From: DASQDT01 sp036380435
GTDB lineage: Bacteria; Acidobacteriota; Blastocatellia; Pyrinomonadales; Pyrinomonadaceae
Length of the DNA: 20,193 bases
Direction: 5' to 3'
Assembly (NCBI GenBank): GCA_036380435.1
Contig: DASVES010000412.1
Location: forward strand, 1 to 20,193
Shown here piece by piece: positions 6,824 through 14,225 of the stretch; position 1 is the stretch's first letter, and each line of letters begins with the position of its first letter. The position numbers and the translations under genes were made by a program. The notes beneath the pieces are model-generated. The model had not been told where the DNA came from, did not search any database, and worked only from the letters and a program-made list of their open reading frames with translations.

Positions 6824-7690
6824 ATGTTGGAAACTGACGGCGTGTTAAAATTCGCGGCGCTGAGAGAGGAGGCTCAACCCACCGTGAGTTCTCGAGAGCG
6901 CCGCCCGAATTCATGGCGACGCATCATGGCCATCGCGCGCAACACCTTCCGCGAGTCGGTGCGCGACAAGGTGCTCTACAACCTCGTCTTCTTCGTGCTG
7001 CTGCTCACGGGCGCCGCCATCTTCCTCGGCGACCTGTCGGCGGGCGAGGAGTTCAAGATCATCGCCGACCTCGGCCTGAGCGCGACGCTTCTGTTCGGCG
7101 TCTTCATCGCGATCTTCGTCGGCGTCGGTCTGGTCTACAAGGAGATCGAGCGGCGCACGATTTATTCGATCTTCTCGAAGCCGGTCGGGCGCGGCGAGTT
7201 TCTCGTGGGCAAGTACATCGGCCTGTGCCTGACGCTGCTGGTCAACCTCCTCGTGATGGGCGCCGGCGTGACGCTGGCGCTCATGTACGTGAGGCGTCCG
7301 CACAATCCTTCCGTCCTCTACGTCTGGCCGGCGCTCCTGCTCATCTATGCCGAGCTGACCATCATCACGGCCGCCGCGCTCCTCTTCTCATCCTTCTCCT
7401 CGCCTTCGCTCTCGGCGCTGCTCTCCTTCCTCCTGTTCATCATCGGACACTTCAGCGCCGACCTCAAAGCCTTCGCCGTCTCGCTCGGCACGCAGGGCGC
7501 GAAGGTGTTCTTCACCACTCTCTACTACCTCCTGCCCAACCTCGCCAACTACAGCTTCATCACGCCCGCCTCCTACGGGCATGCCCCCGAGCCGAGGGCT
7601 TTGGCCACCTCACTACTCTACGCCGTCGCCTACAACGTCGCCCTGCTGGCGGCCGCGTCCCTCATCTTCCGGCGTCGTAATTTCAAATGA
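6824..7690 (+). CDS. ABC-2 type transporter permease beside pilA (PilI-like)
   Basis: An integral membrane subunit of an ABC transporter, about 288 residues from ATG 6824. From IARNTFRESVRDKVLYNLVF onward there are six hydrophobic stretches and the family block VYKEIERRTIYSIFSKP between the second and third. The start is uncertain. ATG 6824 has GGGAAGG four bases upstream, GTG 6884 has GGAGG eleven bases upstream, and ATG 6926 begins right at the conserved core. The stop overlaps the next start by four bases (ATGA), so it is translationally coupled to the TPR protein. The ATPase two genes on is the obvious partner. Myxococcus and Geobacter carry a comparable ABC/TPR set (pilG, pilH, pilI) next to pilA, so a role in pilus assembly or export is likely but inferred. 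Confidence 0.85.
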   Translation: MLETDGVLKFAALREEAQPTVSSRERRPNSWRRIMAIARNTFRESVRDKVLYNLVFFVLLLTGAAIFLGDLSAGEEFKIIADLGLSATLLFGVFIAIFVGVGLVYKEIERRTIYSIFSKPVGRGEFLVGKYIGLCLTLLVNLLVMGAGVTLALMYVRRPHNPSVLYVWPALLLIYAELTIITAAALLFSSFSSPSLSALLSFLLFIIGHFSADLKAFAVSLGTQGAKVFFTTLYYLLPNLANYSFITPASYGHAPEPRALATSLLYAVAYNVALLAAASLIFRRRNFK

Positions 7691-8649
7691 GCGCGCGAGA
7701 CAACACGTTGGACGACAGGGGAGAAGGAGGAGCGACGGCGCGCGCCGAGCGCCGGACGCTGCTCGCGCTCGTCGCCGCAGTCCTCTTTGGACTCGGCTCG
7801 GCCGCCGCCCTCACGCGTTGGAGCGAGAGCCTCCGGCCCGTCGCAGGCGCGCCGGAAGTCGCCGACGAGTTGTACCTCAAGCCGGAGACAGCCCGGCGCT
7901 TGAGTCTCAACTTCAATGGCCTCGTCGCCGACTGGTACTGGATGCGCTCGCTCCAGTACGTCGGCCGGAAAGTGCTCGCTTACGAGGGCCAACTTCAGCT
8001 CGACGACTTAAGCCCTTTAAAGCTCAAAGTGCTCGCCCCGCTGCTCGAACAGACGACCACGCTCGACCCGCATTTCTACGCGGCATACGAGTATGGCGCG
8101 GTCGTCCTGCCGGCCGTAGACCGCGAGGCCGCCGTCCGCCTCGTCCAAAAAGGCATCGACGCCAACCCGCGGGAGTGGCGTCTCTATCATCAGCTCGGCT
8201 ACATCCACTGGCAGGGCGGACAGTTCAAAGAGGCTGCCCGCGTCTACGAAGAGGGCGCACAGCAATCGGACGCGCCGACGTGGATGAGGGCGATGCCGGC
8301 GCGCCTCGAAGCCGAGGGCGGCGACCGCAGCCTTGCACGCGAGATGTTCACACGCTTGCACAACGAGGCGGGCGATGAGCAGATCAAGGAGCTGGCCATC
8401 AAGAGACTGGCGCAGCTCCGCTCGCTCGACGAGCGCGACGCCATCCGCCGCGTGCTCGCCATCTACCGCGAGCGCGCGCTCCGCTGCCCCGAGTCGTGGG
8501 CCGCCATCGCGCCGGTCTTGAGTCGCGTCCCCGTTCTCAGGCTCGGGCCGGACGGCGCGCCGCTCGACCCGACAGACAAACCTTACGTCCTCACCGCGGG
8601 CGGTTGCGAAGTCGAACTCGGCCTCGGGTCGGAAATTCTCCGACAGTAA
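7687..8649 (+). CDS. Membrane-anchored TPR protein of the pilin-linked ABC module (PilG-like)
   Basis: A 320-residue protein with one N-terminal membrane segment (about residues 24-42) and a mostly periplasmic body. The stretch LNFNGLVADWYWMRSLQYVG after the anchor looks like a conserved signature. TPR-like helices follow at about 95-250, for example LYHQLGYIHWQGGQFKEAAR and the A-x-x-x-Y-x-x-G pattern after it. The C-terminus has a PLDPTDKPYVLTAGGCEVEL segment resembling short beta-rich tails. It overlaps the permease gene by four bases and precedes the ATPase by 48 bp. TPR proteins usually form docking surfaces, so it probably links the transporter to pilus or periplasmic partners. The equivalence to PilG is positional, not proven by similarity. 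Confidence 0.82.
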   Translation: MSARDNTLDDRGEGGATARAERRTLLALVAAVLFGLGSAAALTRWSESLRPVAGAPEVADELYLKPETARRLSLNFNGLVADWYWMRSLQYVGRKVLAYEGQLQLDDLSPLKLKVLAPLLEQTTTLDPHFYAAYEYGAVVLPAVDREAAVRLVQKGIDANPREWRLYHQLGYIHWQGGQFKEAARVYEEGAQQSDAPTWMRAMPARLEAEGGDRSLAREMFTRLHNEAGDEQIKELAIKRLAQLRSLDERDAIRRVLAIYRERALRCPESWAAIAPVLSRVPVLRLGPDGAPLDPTDKPYVLTAGGCEVELGLGSEILRQ

Positions 8650-8697
8650 GCACGAGGCCGCCGCGCCCGACACTTCAGCGGAAGGGATTCCTGAGCG

Positions 8698-9642
8698 ATG
8701 ACCGAGACAGTTATCCAGATTGAGAACCTGACCAAAGACTACGAGGTGGGCTTCCTGCGGAAGCGGCGCGTGCGCGCGCTCGACTCGCTCACGGTCGCCG
8801 TCGGGCGCGGGGAAATCTTCGGCTTCCTCGGCGCCAACGGCGCCGGGAAGACGACGACGCTGAAGCTCCTGATGCGTCTGATGTACCCGACGGCGGGCGG
8901 CGCCACGATCCTCGGACGCGACATCGGCGACGTGGCCATGCACGCGCGCATCGGCTACCTGCCCGAGCAGCCATACTTCTACGACTACCTCACGGCCCGC
9001 GAGTTCCTCGAATACTCGGCCGAGCTGTTCGGCTACGCGCGCGACGAGCGGCGGCGGCGTGCTGCCGAAGTGCTCGCGCGCGTCCGCCTCGATGAGAAGG
9101 CGTGGGATCGCCAGTTGCGAAAGTTCTCGAAGGGGATGCTTCAGAGGGTCGGTCTCGCCCAGTCAATCGTCAACGACCCCGAAATCGTCTTCCTCGACGA
9201 GCCGATGTCGGGCCTCGACCCCGTCGGCCGCCGCGAAGTGCGCGACCTCATCGCGAGCTTGCGCGACGAGGGCAAGACCGTCTTCTTCTGCTCGCACATC
9301 CTCTCCGACATCGAAGTGCTCTGCGACCGCGCGGCCGTCCTGCGTAAAGGCCGACTCGCGCACGTCGGCCGGCTCGAAGAGCTGCGGCAGATGGGCGGCG
9401 AACGCGCAATGGAGCTGATCGTGGCGGGCGCGGACGTGGTCAGGCTGGAGTCGGAGCTTGAGGGCATCGAGGGCGCGCGCGTGACGGCCACGCCGGGCGG
9501 CGCGCGCGTCGAAGTCCCGAGCGAGCGGCAGGTGGACGCGGCGCTCAGCGCCGTCCGTATCGCGGGCGCACGCCTCGTCTCTATCCAGCCCGTCGGCAAC
9601 CCGCTCGAAGAGCTGTTCGTCAACGACGAGGCCGGCGCCTGA
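8698..9642 (+). CDS. ABC transporter ATP-binding protein (PilH-like, CcmA/NatA type)
   Basis: A 314-residue cytoplasmic ATPase that should power the permease at 6824. Motifs are complete: Walker A GANGAGKTT (45-53), Q-loop LPEQPYFYD, signature as FSKGM (143-147) in place of LSGGQ, Walker B IVFLDEPMSGLDP (163-175) and switch histidine in CSHILSDIE. The variant signature KFSKGMLQR is common in ABC-2 type exporter ATPases. About 75 residues after the core form the usual accessory C-terminal domain. ATG 8698 has a weak AAGGGA site. This gene closes the pilus block and is followed by a perfect 31-bp inverted repeat. Confidence 0.92.
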   Translation: MTETVIQIENLTKDYEVGFLRKRRVRALDSLTVAVGRGEIFGFLGANGAGKTTTLKLLMRLMYPTAGGATILGRDIGDVAMHARIGYLPEQPYFYDYLTAREFLEYSAELFGYARDERRRRAAEVLARVRLDEKAWDRQLRKFSKGMLQRVGLAQSIVNDPEIVFLDEPMSGLDPVGRREVRDLIASLRDEGKTVFFCSHILSDIEVLCDRAAVLRKGRLAHVGRLEELRQMGGERAMELIVAGADVVRLESELEGIEGARVTATPGGARVEVPSERQVDAALSAVRIAGARLVSIQPVGNPLEELFVNDEAGA

Positions 9643-9680
9643 TTCAACGTCATGCCGGGAGCGCGGTCATCCCGACGACT

Positions 9681-9761
9681 CAAACAGTACCGCGAGCGGT
9701 AGCGAGCGGGTGCGGTCTTCCAAGACCAGAACCCGCTCGCTACCGCTCGCGGTACTGTTTG
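9681..9761. repeat. Perfect 31-bp inverted repeat between convergent genes (probable bidirectional terminator)
   Basis: Bases 9681-9711 are exactly complementary to 9731-9761. Each arm contains a tandem 10-bp unit (GCGAGCGGTA then GCGAGCGGGT on the left). The 19-base loop itself folds, GGTCTT (9714-9719) with AAGACC (9722-9727). An outer 9-bp match, GCCGGGAGC (9654-9662) with GCTCCCGGC (9785-9793), encloses everything. It separates the ATPase gene (+) from the zinc-ribbon gene (-). There is no transposase, so it is not an insertion sequence end pair. The rest of the 9643-9797 gap shows nothing else. Confidence 0.85.
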
Positions 9762-9797
9762 TCGCTGATAGCCGGCGTGCGCCCATGCTCCCGGCGT

Positions 9798-10532
9798 TTA
9801 CTTGAATCTGAACGCCGTGACTTCGATGCGAAGGCTCGCGGGCATCTCGCCCTGCTTGACGCCTTCGAGGACGAGCGAGGGCGACATGGTCTTGTTCGGC
9901 TCAAGCTCGCTCTGCCTGCCGGGAATGATGACGAAGTTGCGCGCCTTGACGACCTGCCCGGAGGCGTCGTAGCCGGCGGCGCGCAGCTCCAGCCCGTTGA
10001 TGGTGCGGTTGGTGAAGTTGCGGAGGGTCGGCTTCATCGAGATGACGGTGTCGCCGATGGGCCGGGCGGCGGTCGTGGCGTCGTCGTCGGCGTTGAAGTC
10101 AACGAAGATTTTTTGAACGTTCTGATCGAACTCGGGCGAGCCGGCGCGGGCGGCGCCTTCGAGACGGTCGGGGGGCGGCGCTCCCGTGAGGCGCTCCATC
10201 AGCGACTTGCCCGCGGCCGTCGAGAACAGCAGCACCAGCCCCGCGAGCACCACGGCCGAGGCCGCGCCGACGACGACGAACAGCTTACGCTGCGACTTCT
10301 CCGTCTCCCCTCGGCGCTCGTCGAACGAGGAGAGCGGGACGACGCTCGGCGGCTCTAAATCAGAATCGCGGAGGAATCTTTCGCGCCCCTGCCCCGCCGA
10401 CTGCATGGCCCCCGAAGAGCGTGCGGCCTGCTCCAACTGCTCGCGGCCGGTGGCCGTTAAAGGCTCCGCGCAGTAAGGGCAGAAGTTCTGCCCGGCGTCC
10501 ACTTCCCTTTCGCATTTGCTGCAACGCGTCAC
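9798..10532 (-). CDS. Membrane-anchored zinc-ribbon protein, function unknown
   Basis: A 244-residue protein with three parts. The N-terminal zinc ribbon has C4-x2-C7 and C18-x2-C21. A polar linker follows, then a single membrane helix at about 84-105 and a C-terminal beta-rich domain (about 125-244) that looks like an FxLYD/DUF-type extracytoplasmic fold. The ribbon would face the cytoplasm. It starts at GTG 10532 with GGAGGA eleven bases upstream. It follows the histidine kinase by 39 bp in the same direction and is probably the last gene of that operon, read until the inverted repeat at 9681-9761. Proteins of this layout often occur in Gram-negative genomes without known role, and none is assigned here. 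Confidence 0.82.
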   Translation of the reverse strand: MTRCSKCEREVDAGQNFCPYCAEPLTATGREQLEQAARSSGAMQSAGQGRERFLRDSDLEPPSVVPLSSFDERRGETEKSQRKLFVVVGAASAVVLAGLVLLFSTAAGKSLMERLTGAPPPDRLEGAARAGSPEFDQNVQKIFVDFNADDDATTAARPIGDTVISMKPTLRNFTNRTINGLELRAAGYDASGQVVKARNFVIIPGRQSELEPNKTMSPSLVLEGVKQGEMPASLRIEVTAFRFK

Positions 10533-10571
10533 GGCCGTTTAAGTCCTCCTCTCCGCCGGCAAGAAGTTACA

Positions 10572-12938
10572 TCACCTGTTCATACGCGCGCGCCAGTCGG
10601 CAATGTCGGAGACGACGCGCGCGTCATCGGTGACGAGCGAGCCGGTGCCCGTGCGCATGCGCACCTCGCGCGGCCAGGTGATGCGGAAGCGGCTGCCCTC
10701 TCCGGGGCGGCTCTCGACCGTGATCTCGCCGTCGAGCAGTTCGACGATCTTCCGCGCAATCGCGAGGCCGAGGCCGACGCCGCTGTAGGAGCGCGCGAGC
10801 CGGTCGTCCACCTGCCGGAAGCCGTCAAAAATGTAGGTGAGCGCGTCGCTCGTCATGCCGATGCCGGTGTCACTCACCTCGATGTACCAACGCGCCTCGT
10901 CAACCGGCGCGGCGCTGACGACGATGGTGCCGGTCGAGGTGAACTTGATGGCGTTCGAGACCAGACACGAGAGCACCTGCCGGAGCCTCTGCCGGTCGGT
11001 GCGAATGGCGCCCAGCTCCGGCGAGACTTCGGCGCGCACCTTCAGCTTCTTCTCGCCCACCTCGTGCGCGAACTCTTCGGCCACGGATTCTACCACCTCC
11101 GCGACGTTCACCGGCTCGATGCGCAGGGCCGAGCGGCCCGCTTCGAGGCGCGAGTAGTTGAGCATGTCGTTGACGAGGTCGAGCAGGGCGCGCGCGTTGC
11201 GCTCCACGCGCGTGATGGCGTCGTCCTGAAGCGGCGCGAGCGGCATCTGCGGGTCGCGCTGGAGAATCTGCGACAGGCCGATGATGACGTTCAAGGGCGT
11301 GCGTAGCTCGTGGCTCATGTTGGCGACGAAGGCCGACTTCAGGCGGTCGTGCTCGCGCAGCCGGTCGTAGGCCGCGACCAACTCCTCGTGGTGTCTGACC
11401 TCGTCGGTGATGTCGCGGAAGACCGAGGCCGCGCCGTCGCGCCGGCCGCCCTCGCCGACGAGCGGCGTGGCGCCGACCGCCAGCACGCGCTCCTCGCCGT
11501 CGCCCCTCACGATCTTCAGGCGCTCCGCAGGGACGTGCTCGCCCTTATTGAACGCTCGGCAGATTGGCGTGTCGTCGGGCGCCAGCGCCGTGCCCTCGAC
11601 TCTACGCAGTCCCATGTCTTCGTTCAGCGCCTCGACACCGTCGCGGAACTCCGACGGCTCGCGCCCGAGAATTCTGCGGCCCGCCGGGTTGACGCGGTAG
11701 CGGCCGCGCGCGTCCACGATGACGACGCCCTCGTCCATCTGGTTAATCACGCTCTCCAGCTCACCGGCGCGCGACTTCTCGGCGGCGAAGGCGGCCGAGG
11801 CCAGCTTCTCGGCGCGCACGCGCTTGGAGACCTCCGAGAGGATGAGGATTAGACTACCGGGGCCGCCCGATTGTTCCGTCACCGGCCACAGAATTACGTC
11901 CCAGTGCTTCGGCCCCTCGTCCTCGCCCTCGCGCGGCGCGACGAGTTCGAGCGACTGCCCGTAGTTAACGAAGGCGCGGCGAGTGCGCCGCACGTCCTCG
12001 ACCACTTCACTGAGGACGGCCAGACCGGCTGCCGCCTCGTACAGACCGCAGCCCGCCAGCGTCGAGGCGTCGCGTCCGACGAAGCGCGCGAACGTCGTGT
12101 TGGCCTTGCGCACGGTCATCCCGGCGTCGAGCACGACAACGCCGAGGGGCAGACTGTCGAGCACTTCGCTGATGAAAGCGCCCTGCCGCTGCAACTCCTC
12201 AAATTTGTCCTGAAGGTTCGCCGCCATCGAGTTGAAGCTCGCGGCGAGTGAGCCGACTTCGTCCTGCGTCTCGACCTCCGCGCGCTCCTCAAGGTTTCCC
12301 TCGCCGAGCGAGGCGGCCGTCACGGTGAGTTTCTCCAGCGGCTTCGTAAAGCGGCCGACCGCCCACCACGCCAGCAGGCTCGACGCGAAGAGGGTGAGCG
12401 CCCACGTCGCCGTCAGCATGAGGATGTCGCGGCCCGCGGGCGTGTTCTCCGGCACGGGGATGCCGACAGCCACTCCCCACCCCTCCGGCTCCGCGCGCCC
12501 GTAGCCCGTCACACGCTTCACGCCGTCGCTCCAGCGTCCCTCCGTGACCTGCCGCGCTTCGGAGCGTTGCGGGTGCGCGGGCGTCCCGCCGGCCGAAGGG
12601 TTGGGCACGATTTCGCCGCGTGGGTCGTAGACGACGAAGGACGCGCCCTCAGCCCCGTGCCGGTGCAGATACTCATAGAGGGAGCCGGCGGCGCCCTCGC
12701 CTAAGGGCGAGGGTTGCGCGGCTGTGTCGTGGTTGGCGGCGATCCACTCTTCGAGGGCGCGCGCGGCCGACGCCGACTCGAACTGGGCCGTCGCACGCGA
12801 CTGCTCGCCGAGGTTGCGCTGGTAGCTATGCAGTTGGAAAAGGCTGATGATGAGCAGTGGCAGAGACAGGACGGCGAGCATCACCAGCAACCGCGTGCGC
12901 GCGTCGATCATAACTAGTGTCTCTGCCTTTCTTGTCAT
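10572..12938 (-). CDS. Membrane histidine kinase with HAMP and two PAS domains
   Basis: A 788-residue sensor kinase. A membrane helix at about 17-33, an extracytoplasmic sensor region (34-170), a second helix (172-194) and HAMP (195-250) are followed by two PAS domains (about 252-372 and 390-515). HisKA has H543 in MSHELRTPLNVIIG, and HATPase carries SNAIKFT, DTGIGM and GVGLGLAIARKIV. All catalytic motifs are intact, so it should autophosphorylate. There is no attached receiver; the single-domain regulator encoded upstream at 13613 is the likely partner. Its ATG at 12938 overlaps the upstream stop in TGATG, giving tight coupling to the RsbRD-like gene. An internal ATG at 12911 is a possible alternative start. 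The signal is unknown. Confidence 0.92.
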   Translation of the reverse strand: MTRKAETLVMIDARTRLLVMLAVLSLPLLIISLFQLHSYQRNLGEQSRATAQFESASAARALEEWIAANHDTAAQPSPLGEGAAGSLYEYLHRHGAEGASFVVYDPRGEIVPNPSAGGTPAHPQRSEARQVTEGRWSDGVKRVTGYGRAEPEGWGVAVGIPVPENTPAGRDILMLTATWALTLFASSLLAWWAVGRFTKPLEKLTVTAASLGEGNLEERAEVETQDEVGSLAASFNSMAANLQDKFEELQRQGAFISEVLDSLPLGVVVLDAGMTVRKANTTFARFVGRDASTLAGCGLYEAAAGLAVLSEVVEDVRRTRRAFVNYGQSLELVAPREGEDEGPKHWDVILWPVTEQSGGPGSLILILSEVSKRVRAEKLASAAFAAEKSRAGELESVINQMDEGVVIVDARGRYRVNPAGRRILGREPSEFRDGVEALNEDMGLRRVEGTALAPDDTPICRAFNKGEHVPAERLKIVRGDGEERVLAVGATPLVGEGGRRDGAASVFRDITDEVRHHEELVAAYDRLREHDRLKSAFVANMSHELRTPLNVIIGLSQILQRDPQMPLAPLQDDAITRVERNARALLDLVNDMLNYSRLEAGRSALRIEPVNVAEVVESVAEEFAHEVGEKKLKVRAEVSPELGAIRTDRQRLRQVLSCLVSNAIKFTSTGTIVVSAAPVDEARWYIEVSDTGIGMTSDALTYIFDGFRQVDDRLARSYSGVGLGLAIARKIVELLDGEITVESRPGEGSRFRITWPREVRMRTGTGSLVTDDARVVSDIADWRARMNR

Positions 12939-13477
12939 CAGCGTTTACGCTCATCGCCCTCATGCTCTTCGCGCTCCGGGAAGTCGGTCTTGCGTCGCCG
13001 TGGCGGCGGCCATGTTGATCTCCTCGTCGGCACGCTTGGCCTTAAAGAAGACGCAAATACCAGAATCGTCTGCGAAATCAGTTCATCAACAAAAACGTTG
13101 GCGCGGCGCAGCGCGTCGCGCAGCTTTCGGATATCCCCGTCCGCGGCGTCAAGCCCCTCGCGCCACAGAAAATCGCCCAGTGCATCGCGTAACAGAAACA
13201 ACTCGCGTGCCACTTCGTCCATCAGGCAGCCCTGTTGAAACCTCACCTGCGCGTGAAATCGCAGCCGCCGCGTGGCCTCGACGATCAACTCATACTGCGC
13301 CGCCTCGTCGAGCACGTTCGCCAACTCGTCGAACAACTCCGGCAGGTGTTCGACCAACTCCCTGTACGAGAGCAACACGGGCAGGTCGGTGCGGCTGTCG
13401 GCGTAGACCGCGTCGGCCCACGCGCGGATGAGCGAGTCGGCGTGTTCCCGGAAGAGGGGCAGGAACCTTTCGGGCAT
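12938..13477 (-). CDS. RsbRD N-terminal-like sensory protein (possible frameshift at the C-terminus)
   Basis: An all-helical protein of about 179 residues. The pattern FREHADSLIRAWADAVYAD, then LSYRELVEHLPELFDELANVL, resembles the RsbRD N-terminal domain found in stressosome-type proteins and before histidine kinases. I start it at ATG 13477. The frame stays open to a TTG at 13501, but that portion is only the heptamer repeat. The last 36 residues (from about RPSVPTRRS) are Arg/Pro-rich and use uncommon codons (TTA, AGG, AGA, TCA, ACA). A neighbouring frame over 13056-12960 has better third-position GC and reads KAKRADEEINMAAATAT before stopping at 12960. This suggests a frameshift or sequence error near 13060. 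It lies in an operon between the response regulator and the kinase and is probably a signal-input partner. Confidence 0.68.
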   Translation of the reverse strand: MPERFLPLFREHADSLIRAWADAVYADSRTDLPVLLSYRELVEHLPELFDELANVLDEAAQYELIVEATRRLRFHAQVRFQQGCLMDEVARELFLLRDALGDFLWREGLDAADGDIRKLRDALRRANVFVDELISQTILVFASSLRPSVPTRRSTWPPPRRRKTDFPEREEHEGDERKR

Positions 13478-13489
13478 AGAGTGAAAGCC

Positions 13490-13606
13490 GTCAATCGTCA
13501 ATCGTCAATCGTCAATCGTGGTTGAGCGGTGCCCAACTTGTGTGGCACGTCGCGAGTCGCGGGGCGGGCAATCTTAGCGATTGACGATTGACGATTGACG
13601 ATTCAC
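13490..13606. repeat. Heptamer-array inverted element inside the minus-strand operon
   Basis: Four tandem GTCAATC units (13490-13517) are mirrored by three exact GATTGAC units (13579-13599) and one degenerate GATTCAC (13600-13606), with a 61-bp GC-rich spacer. The stem would be about 28 bp. On the transcribed minus strand it starts six bases after the response-regulator stop (13613-13615) and ends 12 bases before the RsbRD-like start, so any strong termination would lower expression of the downstream genes. Confidence 0.88.
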
Positions 13607-13612
13607 GGCCCT

Positions 13613-14005
13613 TTACGTCTCTTGCGGAACGAGGCGGCTCAGGAGGTTTTCGAGCTGGTCGAAGTCGATGGGCTTGGTGACGTACTCGTTGCAGCCGGCG
13701 GCGAGCGCATCGGCGTGGAAGTCTGCCGTGTCGTGCGCGGAGACGGCGACGATGGGCACTTTCCCGAGGCCGTCGTACTGGCGTATGCGGCGCGTGGCGG
13801 CGAGGCCGTCCAGATGCGGCAGGCTCAAATCCATCAGGATCAGGTCGGGGCGCTCCGCACACGCCTTTTCCACGGCCTCCTGACCGTTGACCGCCTCGAT
13901 CACACGGTAGCCGCTCATTTCGAGTAAACGCCTCATCATAAAGCGGTTGTCCTCAAAATCCTCGACCACCAGCACGGTCTTCACGTCCTTTTCTACTCCC
14001 ACCAT
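13613..14005 (-). CDS. Single-domain (CheY-like) response regulator
   Basis: A 130-residue stand-alone receiver with acidic pair E/D in VVEDFEDN, phospho-acceptor in LILMDLSLPHLDG, S/T switch in IVAVSAHD and lysine in YVTKPIDFDQL. No output domain is attached, so it must act through protein contacts. The ATG at 14005 (MVGVEKDVKTVLVVEDF) has GAGCGGGG nearby; TTG 14026 and GTG 14023 are alternative starts. It is probably the first gene of the operon with the RsbRD-like protein and histidine kinase and the likely phosphate acceptor of that kinase. Such DivK/Spo0F-like receivers often sit between kinases and other targets. The target here cannot be seen. Confidence 0.9.
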   Translation of the reverse strand: MVGVEKDVKTVLVVEDFEDNRFMMRRLLEMSGYRVIEAVNGQEAVEKACAERPDLILMDLSLPHLDGLAATRRIRQYDGLGKVPIVAVSAHDTADFHADALAAGCNEYVTKPIDFDQLENLLSRLVPQET

Positions 14006-14092
14006 AACCCCGCTCGCTTCCACCAAGTTCTGCTTGAAAACACGCTCGCACGCGCCCCCGGCTGACGTATGACTAGCAAACAGTTCCCTTTT

Positions 14093-14120
14093 TTGTTATT
14101 ATTCCGCATCGAAATACAAC
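14093..14120 (+). promoter_or_regulatory. Weak sigma-70-type promoter candidate for the kinase-like gene
   Basis: TTGTTA (14093-14098) and TACAAC (14115-14120) are separated by 16 bp inside the only AT-rich part of the 14006-14225 divergent gap. Each hexamer matches consensus at about four positions. Transcription from here would give a leader of about 100 nt carrying the stem-loops at 14150-14223. The same region must also hold the promoter of the opposite-strand response-regulator operon, which I could not pinpoint. Confidence 0.25.
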
Positions 14121-14149
14121 ACAAAAATTGGCACAGTTTGAGTTTAATC

Positions 14150-14223
14150 CGTACATACTGCGAGGTACGTCCGGCCCGTTAGACGGGTCGGACCGAACAC
14201 GGAAGCTCGCGGGTTCCGGAGCT
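14150..14223 (+). promoter_or_regulatory. Structured 5' leader with a possible switch at the ribosome site
   Basis: Three consecutive stems can form. CGTAC (14150-14154) pairs with GTACG (14165-14169). GTCCGGCCCGT (14169-14179) pairs with ACGGGTCGGAC (14183-14193) around TAG with one G-U. CGGAA (14200-14204) pairs with TTCCG (14214-14218). The last competes with AGCTC (14204-14208) to GAGCT (14219-14223), which would cover the ribosome site GGAG (14218-14221) of the gene at 14226. It matches no riboswitch class I recognise. Confidence 0.4.
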
Positions 14224-14225
14224 AG

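Noticed and set aside
9681..9761. Inverted repeat as insertion-sequence or MITE termini
   Set aside because: The arms are only 19 bp apart, no target duplication is visible and no transposase occurs in the window; a terminator or repeat hairpin fits better.
9759..10358. 199-codon plus-strand reading frame opposite the zinc-ribbon gene
   Set aside because: Composition is that of an antisense shadow in high-GC DNA, and the opposite strand has a clear zinc ribbon, membrane helix and ribosome site.
13478..13501. TTG start adding eight residues to the RsbRD-like protein
   Set aside because: The extra codons come from the GTCAATC repeat array and the TTG has no ribosome site; ATG 13477 begins the domain.
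13490..13606. Heptamer array as a small CRISPR
   Set aside because: Units are 7 bp and directly abutting, with no spacers and no cas genes.
14128..14145. Possible sigma-54 promoter, TTGGCAC followed by a -12 region
   Set aside because: The -24 half is perfect, but the -12 half has GAGT where TTGC is expected (GG-N10-GT), too weak to call.
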